Below are positions 1-11,387 of a DNA stretch of 64,000 nt, in pieces. The stretch comes from Lunularia cruciata. Lineage: Eukaryota > Streptophyta > Marchantiopsida > Lunulariales > Lunulariaceae. Location of the stretch: positions 2,795,001 through 2,859,000 of the forward strand of contig OX419755.1 of NCBI GenBank assembly GCA_948567375.1, written 5' to 3'. Position numbers and translations under genes: made by a program. Within the stretch, counting starts at the first letter, position 1, and every line of letters starts with the position of its first letter. The notes below the pieces were generated by a model, which worked only from the letters and a program-made list of their open reading frames with translations, did not search any database and was not told the origin of the DNA.

Positions 1-59
1 TTTCTCCTACTCTGAAAATAAAGCTTTTTTTTATATTTTGCCTTTGAGTCATAATTTCT

Positions 60-1470
60 CCATCTTGGCCACCTTTTGAGCTTCTATCTCCACCAATTTG
101 CATCTCTCCTTGGCCTTTCAAAACTTGCTCCTAAACTTGGACATATCAAAAAGATCTTGGGAAAAGGTGAAAACCATTGTAGATATAGGGGCCTCTAAAG
201 TTGGTGTCTTTGTGCTAGTTGATGCAAATGGCATCTTTATGGAAGAGGAAGGCATCTTGCCTCTAGAGACCTTTATTTGCTTCACAAATCTTGTCTCTTG
301 TTCTCTTTTCTCTCAGTCCCTATCACCTTCATGGTCTTCCTCTTTGATGGCTTCCCTTGTAAGTGGTTCCTCATCTTCAAAGGTAATTGGTGGACATGGA
401 AAGTAACCAAAATCCAATTTTGATCATCTCTCATCCTCTTGCTCCTTTGATCTTCTTGTGTGCTTTTTCCCCTAAACATAATACTCCTCAAAATTTTGAG
501 ACATAATGGTACATAAGGAAATGACTAGGAATTGAAAACCCCTCCATGCTTGGACAAAAAAACCTCTATGTAGGTGATTCATCATCACAATCCTCATGTT
601 GAAATTGAAATGTAATGCTAGATCCCATATCCTCTTCTATGACTATCTCCTCCAAAATTCCATTTTCAACCCCTAAGGATACTAGGCTTACTCAGCCTAA
701 CATGGTTCAATGTTAGCTCTTGAACCAAACTAAGATCCATTCTTCAATAGTGTGGATATTGATGATTTAGTTTATCATCAATGGTTTTCTATCCACATTT
801 GATTTCTTTCTTGATGAGTCCTTCTCGTTTGCATTTGTCTTTCAATGTGGGAAGATTTATAACAAGCCATGTATTGAGCACATTTCTTTTGCAATCTATC
901 TCCCATCATAGATTCTAGAAAAACTGTCCCAAACTTCACAAGATAAGTGGTCATATAACTAAATGAGGGACTCTTATGTACAATTTTCTTATTATTCCTT
1001 TTGTATATTTTCTTGAAATGGTCAGGGCCTTCTAGATAATCCAAGATTTGACTATAATGGTGAGATATCATTCTAAACCTTTTGTCTCCACTCCCCTTGG
1101 ATTTGACACCTAATGCTTTTGACTTCACGCCCTTAGAAGAAAGGCCAAACAAGGACCAAAGGAACCATGGCAAGAAGAGCTTGAAATTTCAATATGGGAG
1201 AATGCAAGGTATGACTAGACTTGTTGAGAAAATTTGGAGGATTCAAATCTACAAGATTGGAAATAACTACCATAGAATGCTCAATATTAGATATACCTAG
1301 AGGAGGTGGATGATTCAACAATTCAACCAAAAGGGAAGTTGCTAATAGAAATGAAACTCTCATGTCAAGCGGTTGGATTTGAATGCATTCAATATCCCTT
1401 GATCTCAAATCTTGAATTACAGTTCCTAGTCTAGCACACTTACTTCTTCTCTCCACTCCCACACATGAAT
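60..1470 (-). pseudogene. Decayed repeat-borne protein, 'HHYSQILDYLE' family, copy 1
   Basis: I do not recognise this protein family. On the minus strand the longest open stretch (1173 to 778) contains FRMISHHYSQILDYLEGPDH, followed by a lysine-rich segment. Nearly the same block (FRMAYHHYSQILDYLEDPKH) occurs in a second minus-strand copy at about 62.07-61.74 kb. Both copies are followed on the minus strand by many short charged, Lys/Glu-rich pieces broken by stops, so a longer acidic or coiled region probably existed. The second copy also keeps a possible helix, TNKDLKQGWRKIKDKLN, that resembles SANT/trihelix-type DNA-binding domains of plant transposon-linked genes; this is a weak inference. 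Stops and frameshifts show that both copies are dead. Being dispersed at both edges of the window, the family is probably carried by a mobile element. Confidence 0.35.
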
Positions 1471-2619
1471 GCTCTTCTTAAACTTGCCAAACACTCACAA
1501 AATTTTAACATTTTAATTGAAACTTTCAATCTTTAAGAGATAAAATCTAGCAAACCTACCTCTTGATATTAGAGCAATCTCCTCTACATTGCTTGTGGAA
1601 GTGAGATTTTGGATGGAGTATGATCTTATTGCTCATATCACAAGGTTTTGGAGGGATTAATCAAGTGAGAGTTGAGGAAGTGCATAAAAACATCAAATTT
1701 CACACCAATTTGAATCAAAGTAGAGTAGGGTTTACAATTCAAAATCTGCATAAACACTTGTGCAATTGCCACATCACTTTTACCCCAAAATCCATGTTTT
1801 ATGAGTCCTTGACCCTTATCATATTTATTACTAGATATTAATATTCATTCAAAAACTACCTGACCTTCCTAATCTCTTGGTCCCATAACCACCTTGTACT
1901 GTCACTAGATACTAAGAAAATGAAATGATCCATAAAAAATATTTCATGTAAAATATTTTACCTCCATTCTATTGTTGGGGTAAAAAATTGTTATGGGTTG
2001 TCATCAAAATTGGTACAGGTTCCTCCCTACCCCTATAAATATCCCATGGAAAAGGTTATATGAAACTCCCTTTGCTGCTTGATGTCTAAGTGAGGTATTT
2101 GAATTTTATGGGAGGCATTCTTGTAGGTTTGTAAATGTTAATAGATTATGTATTTCCATGAACCATAAGTATTTCCAAGTTATGGGAGGTCTGGTACTCC
2201 ATAATGACAAAAAAGCCAGGCCAAATTTGAAACAAAGAAATAGAATTCAAACCTTTAATTTTATGGGACCTATCCAAAATCCTACATGTTGGCTTATGAG
2301 ATCAACTACCTCCTATAATTTCCAAAAGTGAAACCTCCTAAGGTGAATAGTTGTTTGAAGTGTGCTTAGGAGTAAGGATCAAATCCACTTTGATATCAAC
2401 AGAATTAGAAGTCCAAAGAATATTTAGACTGAGAATATATAGTAAATTTCAATTCTCCTCAAGTCTTGAATCTCGTTGCTCTATAATATTTTGAGATTCT
2501 GAAGCCGCTGGTGTACTCCATCTCAATGTTCAACATTGTTGAGCATGACTCTTTTTGGGTTGAACTTACTAACTTCAACTCTTGACTTTACTTATTTACA
2601 TAAACTCATTTTGGGTTCT
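1471..2619. other. Gene-free repeat-like sequence
   Basis: AT-rich sequence with many stops in all frames. I see no recognisable protein, RNA gene or clear terminal repeat. It forms the left flank of the copia element that starts at 2620. Confidence 0.5.
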
Positions 2620-2837
2620 TGTTGAAAACTTTCATAAATATTGATGCATATCTGCACAACATGTACAAAATACAAGGAGCAAAAAAGGTATAGAAAGCAA
2701 CTTCCGGTTATCGCAAATCTAGTTGCATGAAGTGAAGCATGGAATACCTATGGGCTAGTGTGCATGTCCCAAGATATGAAAAACTTGGTTATGTTGCCTA
2801 GCCTTGCTTCTCCAGATTGCTGCTCACATGTCATGTT
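2620..2837 (-). repeat. Copia 3' LTR, distal half
   Basis: Matches the left part of the LTR copies at 12855 and 45510 (for example ATCTGCACAAC and ACAAAATACAAG blocks). It is interrupted at 2837 by the gypsy insertion and resumes at 8643. Confidence 0.8.
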
Positions 2838-3363
2838 TGTCTCAATATGGAGTTTACCAACAAGTTAGTCAAGACTAATGAAGTAGAAAATAGACCAAGA
2901 ATTAAACCAAGAATTATAAGAAAATTCTAGAAGTATCTAAGTAGCTTCTTGGTACCCTCCAAGTATTAGGTAGTGTGCATGCCAAGTATTGACTTCTAGG
3001 AGGAAGCTTCTCGGCTATTTTAGCTTGCACGTTAAGCAAGTGGTTTTTAGAAGAAAGTTTTTTGGGAAGCTTCAAAACTAGCATAACCTGCATGCCAAGG
3101 AGATGGTTTCTAAAAGGAAGCTTCTTGTATGCCAAGCTAACCACAAAGCTTCTTGAGAAGCTTCTTAGTTAGCTTGGATTGCACTTTAAGAAATTGGCTT
3201 TTAGGAAATTTCTTCAATAACGTCTCAAGAGCCTTGTATGCTTCCCTATAAATACAAAAGCCCAAGCTTATACTAGGCATTTGGAGTTTCACTCATTCAA
3301 GAGTCCTAATGTGATCTTTCACTCTAATCTTGTATTCTCTTATTTATTTCCATGGTCTTTACT
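2838..3363 (+). repeat. 5' LTR of the chromovirus
   Basis: Homologous over its length to 8071-8642 and to a solo copy at 48390-48812. It holds several GAAGCTTC palindromes. The end reads TTTACT where the other copies have TTTACA, consistent with decay of the terminal CA. Confidence 0.8.
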
Positions 3364-3364
3364 T

Positions 3365-3376
3365 TGGCATCAAAGC
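3365..3376 (+). promoter_or_regulatory. Primer-binding site (tRNA-Met type)
   Basis: TGGCATCAAAGC one base after the LTR is two transitions away from TGGTATCAGAGC, the usual plant initiator-tRNA-Met primer site. This also fixes the LTR end and the element's orientation. Confidence 0.8.
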
Positions 3377-3629
3377 AAGAATTAGATGGATGGAATTTAT
3401 GGACCAAAAAATCTATTTTTACCATACCATTGGGATTTTTGTGTCCATGTACTACCCAAGCTTCATTTCATGTAGTTTATCAACTCACACTTTTGGCATA
3501 ATTTTTTGAACACAATCATCTTGTTTGATGAACCCTTGGTACTTCCAATTGTAACTTATTGAGAACGGTGGATGTCTTGCATCTATGTGTTAACTTAGAT
3601 AAATTGTAGGTTCTATGATAGAGTAATAG

Positions 3630-4475
3630 CTATGGCAGCAATGCCCAAAGTTATCATTACCATGCAGAAACAAATCAAGCACGATTGTTGGAAGAACAAG
3701 ATCATCAATGATAAGAGCATGTAGCGAGAGCACTATTTCGAGAAGAAGAAGAGAAAATCCTATTTCCAAAGCCAAAGTTAATAGAAGGCAAGAACTTCTC
3801 GGGTGTAGTGAAAAAATTTGTTTTTGATTGTGAATGATATTTTGGAGCTACAAATCTTCAAGATGAATAGAGATACATTTCTCTTGGCTTCAAGCTAGTT
3901 GGATGGAGTAGCAAAACTATGGTTGCAATTTTGAGTGGAATGAGTTGAATGGTAATTTGTTGCACCAATCTCAATATGAGAAGAATTTAATAGTACAATA
4001 ATTGGGCAAATTCAAGCTATAAATACCTTATAAGTTGTGCAAGATAGGTTGGATGTATTGCAATAGATTGGTTCTGTAAGAAACTACATCACCCAATTCC
4101 ATAACACAATAATGAAAATTCTGAATATACTAGAAATTGAAGCTCTGGATTTATTTATGAAGTCACACACAAAGTTGGAAGTGACCATGTGGGAGCCCAA
4201 AGACTTGGAGGAAGCCATGGCTAAGTGCTTTGATTCCTTGGTTGCGACAACTTGGCCTTGACCTTGATATTCACGTTACCTACCCACACACCATGCAGGT
4301 GGAGGAGCCAGCACCCATGGACATTACTGCCATCCAATAGAATTCATGGGGCCCTACAAATAGAGAAAGATTGTGATAAAATGATGGTTTTTTTTATTAT
4401 CACCAAATTGGATATAGTATTGTTGAATTTTGCTCAAGAATGGACAACCTTGACAAATAACCCAAATAGAGTTTG
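3630..4475 (+). pseudogene. Decayed gag of the chromovirus
   Basis: Fragments in the plus frames resemble retrotransposon gag: a segment reading RNYITQFHNTIMKILN, then LDLFMKSHTKLEVTMWEPKD, then LEEAMAKCFDSL, which matches the C-terminal part of plant gypsy gag proteins (the usual '...PKDLEEAIAIAERFD' region). Several TAG and TAA stops interrupt it. No zinc knuckle is visible; the region where one would lie is short or has been displaced by the solo LTR insertion at 4522. It would have formed the virus-like particle core. The assignment rests on position between primer site and pol as well as on the fragments. Confidence 0.55.
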
Positions 4476-4521
4476 TGGAGCATGACTATCAAGGAAAAGG
4501 GAATCTTATTAAGTCACCTAT

Positions 4522-5267
4522 TGTAATACTTGGAGGACAAGAGAAGAGAGAAAACACAGATTGCACACTCAAACAATCGATGCCCCAAGGGAGCACCTTC
4601 TCTTTATTATATAGACAAAGAGGATCTCCTCCAAGGAAGCTCCACCCTATGATTAGGGACACATATAGGTGACATGTCATCAAGCTCCACCCTTGGATTA
4701 CTTATTTGGATGGGTGACATGTCTAGTCTAGGTCCTATCTGGTTGGTCAAACAAGCTTTGACTAGAGGGAACCTTTTAGAGAATCTTCTTGTAGGAATCT
4801 CTGAATCACGTGAGTAAGGTACCATTGGAAATCTCTCAACGAGACAAAGCAGGGGGGGAGGGAAGGCCAGCCTTTCCTCTATTGGGGGGGGGGGGGCAAT
4901 CGGGAAATTTTTGAGACCTAATTCATCCGTTGAGGTCTCCGAAATTGCCTTCAAAGATTTCAGGCATATTTCGGTTCCTACTCTATTTGTAGAAGTCCCC
5001 TTTTGGTGATACCTCTTTCTGATCTGTTTAGTCCATCATGTGTAACATCCTTCCAGATGTTACCAAACCAATTCTCACCTTTAAATCATATGTCTAGCTA
5101 TTGGTTCTAAGGTTCTCAAGTTTATTTTGGTTTCTTCCCTATTAGTAGAAATACTCTTTTGGTGATACTTCTATCTGATCTATTTTGACCATCATGTATA
5201 ACATCATTCTAGATGTTACCAAACCAAATTTCACATCAAGATCATATGGCTAGCTCTTGGTATTACA
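4522..5267. repeat. Solo LTR of a second chromovirus family, perfect target duplication
   Basis: Starts TGTAATAC and ends GTATTACA, an 8-base terminal inverted repeat. It is flanked on both sides by CCTAT (4517-4521 and 5268-5272). No internal region is present, so recombination between two LTRs left this copy. A second LTR of this family lies at 46572-46706 plus 57014-57645, where adjoining internal sequence on the right gives the orientation as minus strand. Contains a G-run near 4886-4894. Confidence 0.9.
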
Positions 5268-5859
5268 CCTATTGGAAACTTGATTTGTTTTAATGGGATT
5301 GAAGGCTTGGTCTTTACAAGTTTGCTTCACTTGCAAAATATATATTCCGATCATGGTTGAAGGATTTTCATTGATTTTGGGAGTCCAAAATATTACATGT
5401 TTATGCAATTAGCAAAGGAATGAAGTATTCCTATCAAGCCGGTAATTGAAAGTAGATTGATGATAATAGATGGTAGAAACTATTCTGCATTTTGTACCTC
5501 ACATCTTATTAAATTTAAGATTGGGAATGATTTTTTGGAGTGTATGAGTTTTGTAGTAGAACACTCTACACTATGATATCATTTTAGGTTTATATTGGCT
5601 TGGATGTCATAAGGTTCAATTTGATTCGACCTGACAAAAAATTCAAGTACAACATCAAGGTAAGAAACATTGATTAGGTTATCTAGCACTTTTCAGTAAG
5701 ATATCTAAGAATAGTCAATCCCAAAATAAAAAATTTGTCAGTAAAGCAACCATATAACAAGTTTTAGAGGAGATAAGCCTATTTTTGTAGTGTGGATCAA
5801 GCCAATTGTGTAGGGAGAATTTGATGTGAGCCAAAAGCCTCATCAAGCAATGGTTGATT

Positions 5860-6540
5860 AAACAGTTAAGGAGTTTGTAGATGTACTTTCAAATGATGTG
5901 CCAAAGGGATAACCCTTTGATTGTGGTATAGATTGTCAAGATTGAACTAGGAAATACTCCAGTGAGTGGACCAATCTATCGGCTCTCACTACAAAAATAC
6001 AAGCATTTAATAGATTGGCAAGTTTTTATTGATAATTCATCCACTATTATGCTCATTTGGCCAGACCATTGACCAATCTCTTGGGGAAAACCTCAAGCTT
6101 TTAGTGGACCATTAAGCTTAAAGAAGCATTCTAGAAGCTAAAACATATGGTGTCTTCAAGACCCATTTTTCAACCATTTATTTGGTTGAATTTGATATTT
6201 CTAACTTTGCTATTGGAGCTATGTTGCAACAAGAATTTCTAGATAGGTTACATCTCCTTGCCTTTGTGTCTTGCCGATTACAACCACAGAAATCATTTTC
6301 TTTGCTCAATATCAAGAACAACTAGAAATGGTATATGCCAGCAAGGTATGGAAACATTTATCTCTTGGGAAAAATGATCATGTGAATTAATCACAAACCC
6401 TTGTTGCATACATTACATCTAAAGCACATGAAGTGACAACATCATTGATGGGAAGAACAACTACACTTGTTTGACATCAATCTTGAATACAAACTAGGTA
6501 GGTTCCAAGTCATCTCCAATGCCCTATCATGAAAACCTGA
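5860..6540 (+). pseudogene. Truncated pol: RT start joined to RNase H
   Basis: At about 5876-5990 the reading resembles the entry to gypsy RT: a VDVLSNDVPKG-like segment, then IELGNTPVSGPIYRLS, matching the family block before the first RT motif. From about 6010 the sequence jumps to the RT connection region (a F-Y-R-x-F-I-like block, then ARPLTNLLGK), followed by RNase H (WTIKLKEAF, then FDISNFAIGAMLQQEF). The central RT block, including the YxDD active site, is absent, so about 400-500 bases have been lost compared with the usual layout. Stops and frame changes also break what remains. Confidence 0.7.
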
Positions 6541-6769
6541 TTTGAAGTCTCTTCCTCTCATCATGATGGTAATTAGTATAGTGTCTGTTGATTCAAAAGT
6601 CCAAATCAAGTTTAGGACTGCCTTTAACAAGACTCCTTATTTCAGATGATATAAGGTTTTCTTGCAACACGTTATAGGGAATATAACACCTTCTCCTTTA
6701 AGGAAGGCCTTTTATATGTTAGAACCAAATTCATGTTCTAGCAAAGAGTGATCTATAACTGGTGCGCCT

Positions 6770-7640
6770 TAAAAAAACCCATGACTTACCAATTGCTGGT
6801 CATATGGATGTGGACAAGACAATGGGTAACCTACAATACAAATGGTGGTGGCCCAACATAGCACAAGATGTTTAAGAGTTTATCCAATCTTGTTAGAGTT
6901 GCTTATGCAACAAGGCCTACAACCAAAAACCAAGTGGTCTCTTTCAACCACTTCCCATCCCATCTACTTGATGAGAACACTTGAGCTTAGATCTCGTCAC
7001 CTCCTTGGCCAAGACAAAGCAAGGTCTCATAACAATCATGGTGTTTGTGAATAAGCTTTGTAAGCAAATGCATTTGGCACCAACCTTTGATACAATAAAT
7101 GCTCTAACATTGGCCCAGATCTACTTTGAAAATATCTTCAAGCATCATGGAATACCTTGTGTACTCATCTCCTATTATGATCCTTGATTCATTGGAAAAT
7201 TTTGGCTGACAATCTTCGAGATACTCGGCACCAAGCTTGCTTTGTCCATGGTCTATCATCCTCAAATTGATGGAAAAACCAAATGTGTAATCACACCTTA
7301 CAAGATATTCTTTGTTCCTTCATCAACCTTCACCATACCAATTGGGATGAATGTCTTGCAACTGCTAAGTTTACCTACAATTCCAAACAAGCAAACATTG
7401 GATTTTCTAACTTCTTCCTTAATTTTGGCCAAGACACATTTGGCCCAGATTCCCTTCTTGCTTCTCCTCCATCTCATGTCCCTCAAATTTCCACCTTCCT
7501 GACCAAAATATCCCAATCCCTACAACAAGCTAAATCTAATCTCCTTGTGGCTCAAAATTATCAAAAACAATATGTGGACTAACATCATAATGATCTCACA
7601 TTTCAACTCATGATAAGGTCGTGATTCCTTCTAGTAACCT
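6770..7640 (+). pseudogene. Decayed integrase of the chromovirus
   Basis: Short frames in order resemble Ty3/gypsy integrase. Around 7010-7190 is a catalytic-core segment (FENIFKHHGIPCVLIS, followed by a Y-D-P segment at the second catalytic aspartate region), then LALSMVYHPQIDGKT at about 7225-7280, which is the conserved 'AYHPQTDGQTE' block. There the Glu after the second Gln region is replaced by Lys. Fragments around 7310-7580 match the integrase C-terminal half. Frameshifts and TAG/TGA stops make it inactive. Confidence 0.75.
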
Positions 7641-7679
7641 ACCCCTCACACTTGATACCCTATCCATAAACTTGCTCCT

Positions 7680-8035
7680 AGGTCCATTTGATGTTACCCA
7701 AATCATTGTTTCTCTAGTTGCTTATTTACTTGCATTGCCTTATCATATATGAATCCACCCCATCTTTCATATTTCCAAGTTGAAACCTTTCTTTTCTAAT
7801 CCATTTTCATTTTCTTCTCATATCCAACCTCCTCTTCTTCTCATCCCTATCAATGATCATGAGGATTATGAAGTTGATTATATCTTTGCACGTTGCCACA
7901 TTCAACATAACTGCCAATAACATACTAAGTACAAAGTCCTTTGGAAAGTATATCCTCTTCATAATACCACATCTGAACCTCTTTCTCATCTCCAAAATGC
8001 ATAAATGGCCATCTTGGAGTTTGAACCTACCATGA
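7680..8035 (+). pseudogene. Integrase tail and chromodomain
   Basis: The stretch reading IHPIFHISKLKPF-like residues at about 7750-7800 is the conserved 'HPVFHVSxLKP' block of chromoviruses. At 7857-8020 follows a chromodomain: EDYEVDYIFARC, then KYKVLWKVYP and SEPLSHLQNA, matching the pattern EYEVExIL...YLVKWKGY...WEPxxNL. The second aromatic-cage Trp position (WEP) reads SEP. This domain would target integration to marked chromatin. It contains in-frame TAA/TAG stops. Confidence 0.75.
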
Positions 8036-8055
8036 TGCCAAGGACACCATCAACT

Positions 8056-8070
8056 AGCGGTGGAAGGATA
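8056..8070 (+). promoter_or_regulatory. Polypurine tract
   Basis: AGCGGTGGAAGGATA lies immediately before the TGTAACA start of the 3' LTR, the expected position for plus-strand priming. Confidence 0.7.
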
Positions 8071-8642
8071 TGTAACAATATGGAATTTACTGATGAATTA
8101 GTCAAGACTAATGAAGTAACAAATAGGCCAAATTAATCAAGAATTACAAGAATATTTTAGAAGTATCTTGGAAGCTAGTTTGTACCTTCCAAGTATTGGG
8201 TAGTCTACGTGCCAACTGGTGACTTCTTAGGAAGCTTCTTGGCTAGCTTAGCTTGCACACTAAGCAAGTGGTTTCTAGAAGGAAACTTCTTGGAAAGCTT
8301 CCCAACTAGCTTAGCTTACATACCAAGTAGGCGGCGTCTAAAAGGAAGCTTCTTTTAGAAGGGTTAGCCTTCTAGAAGTAATTTCTATCTAGAAGGAAGA
8401 TTCTAGAAAGAAACTTTTGAAAAGAAGCTTCTAGAAAGAAGCTTCCTAGTTAACTTGACTTTTACTCTAAGAAAATGGCTTTTAGGAAACTTCTTGAGTA
8501 GCTTTTAAACCTTGTATACTTCACTATGAATACCAAAGCCCAAGCTCATGCTAGGTATTTAGATTTTCACTCATTCAAGAGTCCCAATATGATCTTTCAC
8601 TCTGATCTTCCATTCTTTTATTTCTCTCCTTGGTCTTTTACA
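8071..8642 (+). repeat. 3' LTR of the chromovirus
   Basis: Starts TGTAACA and ends TTTTACA. It is longer than the other copies because the GAAGCTTC-rich middle is expanded (8380-8445). Confidence 0.85.
8396..8445 (+). promoter_or_regulatory. Heat-shock-element-like array in LTR
   Basis: GAAgaTTCtaGAA at 8396-8408, GAAgcTTCtaGAA at 8424-8436 and GAAgcTTC at 8438-8445 fit the nGAAnnTTCnnGAAn rule for heat-shock-factor binding. The function is inferred from the pattern only. Confidence 0.5.
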
Positions 8643-8866
8643 ACGTTGCTCAAGTTTCTTCACTATGCTGTCAATGTCTTTGATGGATGACTTGAATGAC
8701 TTGCTCTATCAAAAGTAAGACCTAATTACTCTTATACTTATTGATGTTGTTTCTAGGTGCTAGGTGTTATGTACAAAAACTTATACCTAGAGGATATGCA
8801 CATGCTATATCAATGCCACATGTAAGTACTACCATCTAAATGGTAGTACTTACATATAATAATCTC
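8643..8866 (-). repeat. Copia 3' LTR, proximal half
   Basis: Continues the LTR broken at 2837 (block CAATGTCTTTGATGG, then GTGCTAGGTGTTATGTACAA). It contains an extra palindrome at 8821-8854 (15-base arms TGTAAGTACTACCAT and their complement, 4-base loop) that the other two LTR copies lack. Confidence 0.75.
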
Positions 8867-9236
8867 ACTCATTGAAGAAATGGTAATACTCCAACCAAAT
8901 TTCTAAACTTATGAAACTTATCTTCTAATGAAGCTTTCATAAAAATATCTAAAATTTGATTGTTGGTGTTGATGTAGCTGAAATATATTTTTGTTTCTCT
9001 TACTACTCCCTCATGTAATGATACTAGATCTCTATGTGATGGGTTCTCTTATGGAATTGTGGTCATACAACACCTTGATAAAACTCTTATTATCATTGTA
9101 CGTACATCTAAGTTGGACCATCTTGTCCAAATTGTAGTTCCTTGAGTGACATGCAAAGCCATACTACTTCATTGCAAATTGAACATGTTACTATGTACTC
9201 TACTTTTGTGGTAAAAGAGATAATGCATTGTTGTCC

Positions 9237-10710
9237 CTAGTTGCTCCAAGCTAGTGTTCTACCATTGATCATGAATATGAAACTAGTACATGACTTTTTA
9301 TTGTTTAATTCACCCACAAAATTGATATCACAATATACAACTAGTGTATTAGCAATACCAAAACCTTGACTAAATTCTAATTCATAATTGAGAGTACCTT
9401 TGAGGTACTTGGAAAGTCTCTTCATTGCTTCCTAGTGTTTAGATGAAGGATTAAAATTGAACTTGGCTACTATTCTAATAATGTAAGCTATGTTAGGTCT
9501 TGAACCTATCATAACATACAGTAGACATCCTAATACTTCTTGGTAGGGTGCTCTAATAGATTTTCTATCTTCTACTTATAATTGAACATTTGGAGTAGCA
9601 ATTAGATATGGATCTCCAAGATTGAAGTTTTTAATAATTGATTCTACATTTTTCTTGAGTCAATCTAATTTTGAGATTTTCTCCATCATGAAAAAATCAA
9701 AGTTTTATATAGCACTATGCTTCTCCATGTGTAACTTCAAACTCTCTACCAAGGTGATCTAACATGGTAGCAATGTGTGATTTGTCTTTCCCAAAAATCA
9801 GTCCATCATCTACAAAGATATAGTGAGGACTAATTCATATCCATAGTACACACAAGGATAAGTGATGCATGCATCTTGTACCTCACTAGGAACTCATCAA
9901 ACTTCTAGTTCCAGTTCCTTGAGGCTTGCTTCAAGCCATAAAGAATCTTGATCAATATGCAAACACTCTTCTCCTTTCTAGCTTCTATTTTGCCTTGTGG
10001 TTGCTCATTTAAATTTCCTTATGCAAAGCTCCATTAAGAAAAGTTATCTTGATGTCAAATTGAGCTTTCTCCATGTGTTTTGCTGCAACTAGTGAAAGAA
10101 CAAATCTGATGGAATCAAACTTGACTAGTGGAGCAAAGGTCTCCTCATAGTCTATTCTTGCAAGTTGTGAATATACCCTGGCTATAAGTCTAGCCTTATG
10201 CTTTGAGATATTATCCGTAGCATCAAAATTGGTTCTATAAACCCACTTACATTTGATTGATTTTCTCACTTTAGGCAATGTTGTTAGCTTCCAAGTCATG
10301 TTCTACTTCAATGGCTTGAAATCTTCATCCACAAGTAAATGCATTGCACTACATCAATGCATCTACATCTTCTCCTTCAATCTTAGTTGCAACAATGCAA
10401 TCATAAGATGTCTTACTATAATCCCACTCACCAAGTCTTTGTTGTGGTCTTCTTGTTCTCCAACATCTATGAATTTCTCCATCTTGAGCGGTTGAATTAT
10501 GACTGATTTGCAAATCAGTACTTGATTGCACTTTCTACTTCAAGTGGAAAAATGCTGGTCTCACTTGTAGATTCTTCTATAGCTTGCTCTCTAGACTCCT
10601 TAGAAGCTTGTGGAAACTCTCCATCAACTTCTATCTCATCAATAATGCTCATTCTAACATTGGCTTTCTCTTTATCTGCCTCATGAGAACAATCTATATC
10701 TAAGTTCAAT
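9237..10710 (-). pseudogene. Copia reverse transcriptase and RNase H, decayed
   Basis: On the minus strand, 10299-10009 reads a clear copia RT entry: CKWVYRTNFDATDNISKHKA, then ARIDYEETFAPLVKFDSIRF and FDIKITFLNGAL. This matches the 'KWVFKxK...YKARLVAKG...DYxETFAPV...QMDVKTAFLNG' blocks. Near 9960-9890 is YGLKQASRNWN, the conserved 'LYGLKQSPRxW'. At 9425-9237 is the start of RNase H (RLSKYLKGTLNYELEF, then a CDINFVGELNNKKS block, where the catalytic Asp is recognisable). Several stops and shifts occur between blocks. The enzyme would copy element RNA into DNA; this copy cannot. Confidence 0.85.
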
Positions 10711-10718
10711 GTTTATAG

Positions 10719-11387
10719 TTAACAATGATTAGGTTGCTCTTCTTTGAATTGGACATCCCTAATTTCACATATCTTATTCTTCTTTTGATACCACAATCTG
10801 AAGGCTTTAGATTTTGAATAATATCCAACAAAAGACATCTCTTGTCCCTTTGGATCAAACTTCTTCCTCTGGCTTTTTGGTGTGTGCACAAAGATTGAGC
10901 AATTGAAACTTCTCAAGTATGCTACTGTTGGTTTAGTTCCACACCAAAGGTCATAAGGAGTTTTCTCTAAAACTCTACTATAAACTCTATATAGAACATG
11001 TGTAGTAGCTTCCACTACTTTTTCCCATAAGTCTATATTGAGCTTGATAGAAAGCAACATGCTTCTTGTTGCTTCAACCTTGTTCTATAATCTTTCTCTA
11101 GAACATCATTTTGCTCTCAAGTGTTAGATGCTATGAGTTCATGGACTGATCCAACAGTCTACACAAAAGTAGTACTCTCCCTTTCCAGTGTATTTACCTC
11201 CTCTACCAAATCTTAGTTTCTTTTTGTTTGCTCCACACCAAGTCTCTACATATATGTGAAGTTTTTTGAAGCAAGAGAGTTTTTGACTTCTCTTTGAAGA
11301 AAAATACACATTTGAAAGTTGGAAACCACTAGTATCATCCTTAAGAAAGAGATAAGATCTTGATCCTCCTTTTAAGGTTATGCTCAT
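10719..11387 (-). pseudogene. Copia integrase region, decayed
   Basis: Minus strand 11060-10719 reads LWEKVVEATTHVLYRVYSRV, then KTPYDLWCGTKPTVAYLRSF and FDPKGQEMSFVGYYSKSKAF. These are the C-terminal integrase blocks of copia elements ('W.EA...A.Y..NR.P......TPYE.W.G.KP...HLR.FG...FVGY...K.YR'). The preceding segment (11387-11139) includes a SSKRSQKLSCFKKLHIYVET-like stretch corresponding to the integrase core start. The catalytic D-D-E triad is not intact in the frames I can follow. Confidence 0.75.

Larger units (their letters stand above)
2838..8642 (+). mobile_element. Ty3/gypsy chromovirus inserted in the copia LTR
   Basis: Two long terminal repeats (2838-3363 and 8071-8642) share start TGT..CAATATGGA, a GAAGCTTC-rich middle and an end CACTCATTCAAGAGTC..TTTAC. 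A primer-binding site follows the left LTR and a purine-rich tract precedes the right one. Between them lie decayed gag, a truncated pol, integrase and a C-terminal chromodomain, in the order typical of chromoviruses. The flanking five bases are ATGTT on the left and ACGTT on the right, which fits a target-site duplication with one C-to-T change. A solo LTR of another family sits inside at 4522-5267. The RT core is missing (see the pol entry), so this copy could not move by itself. Confidence 0.85.
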
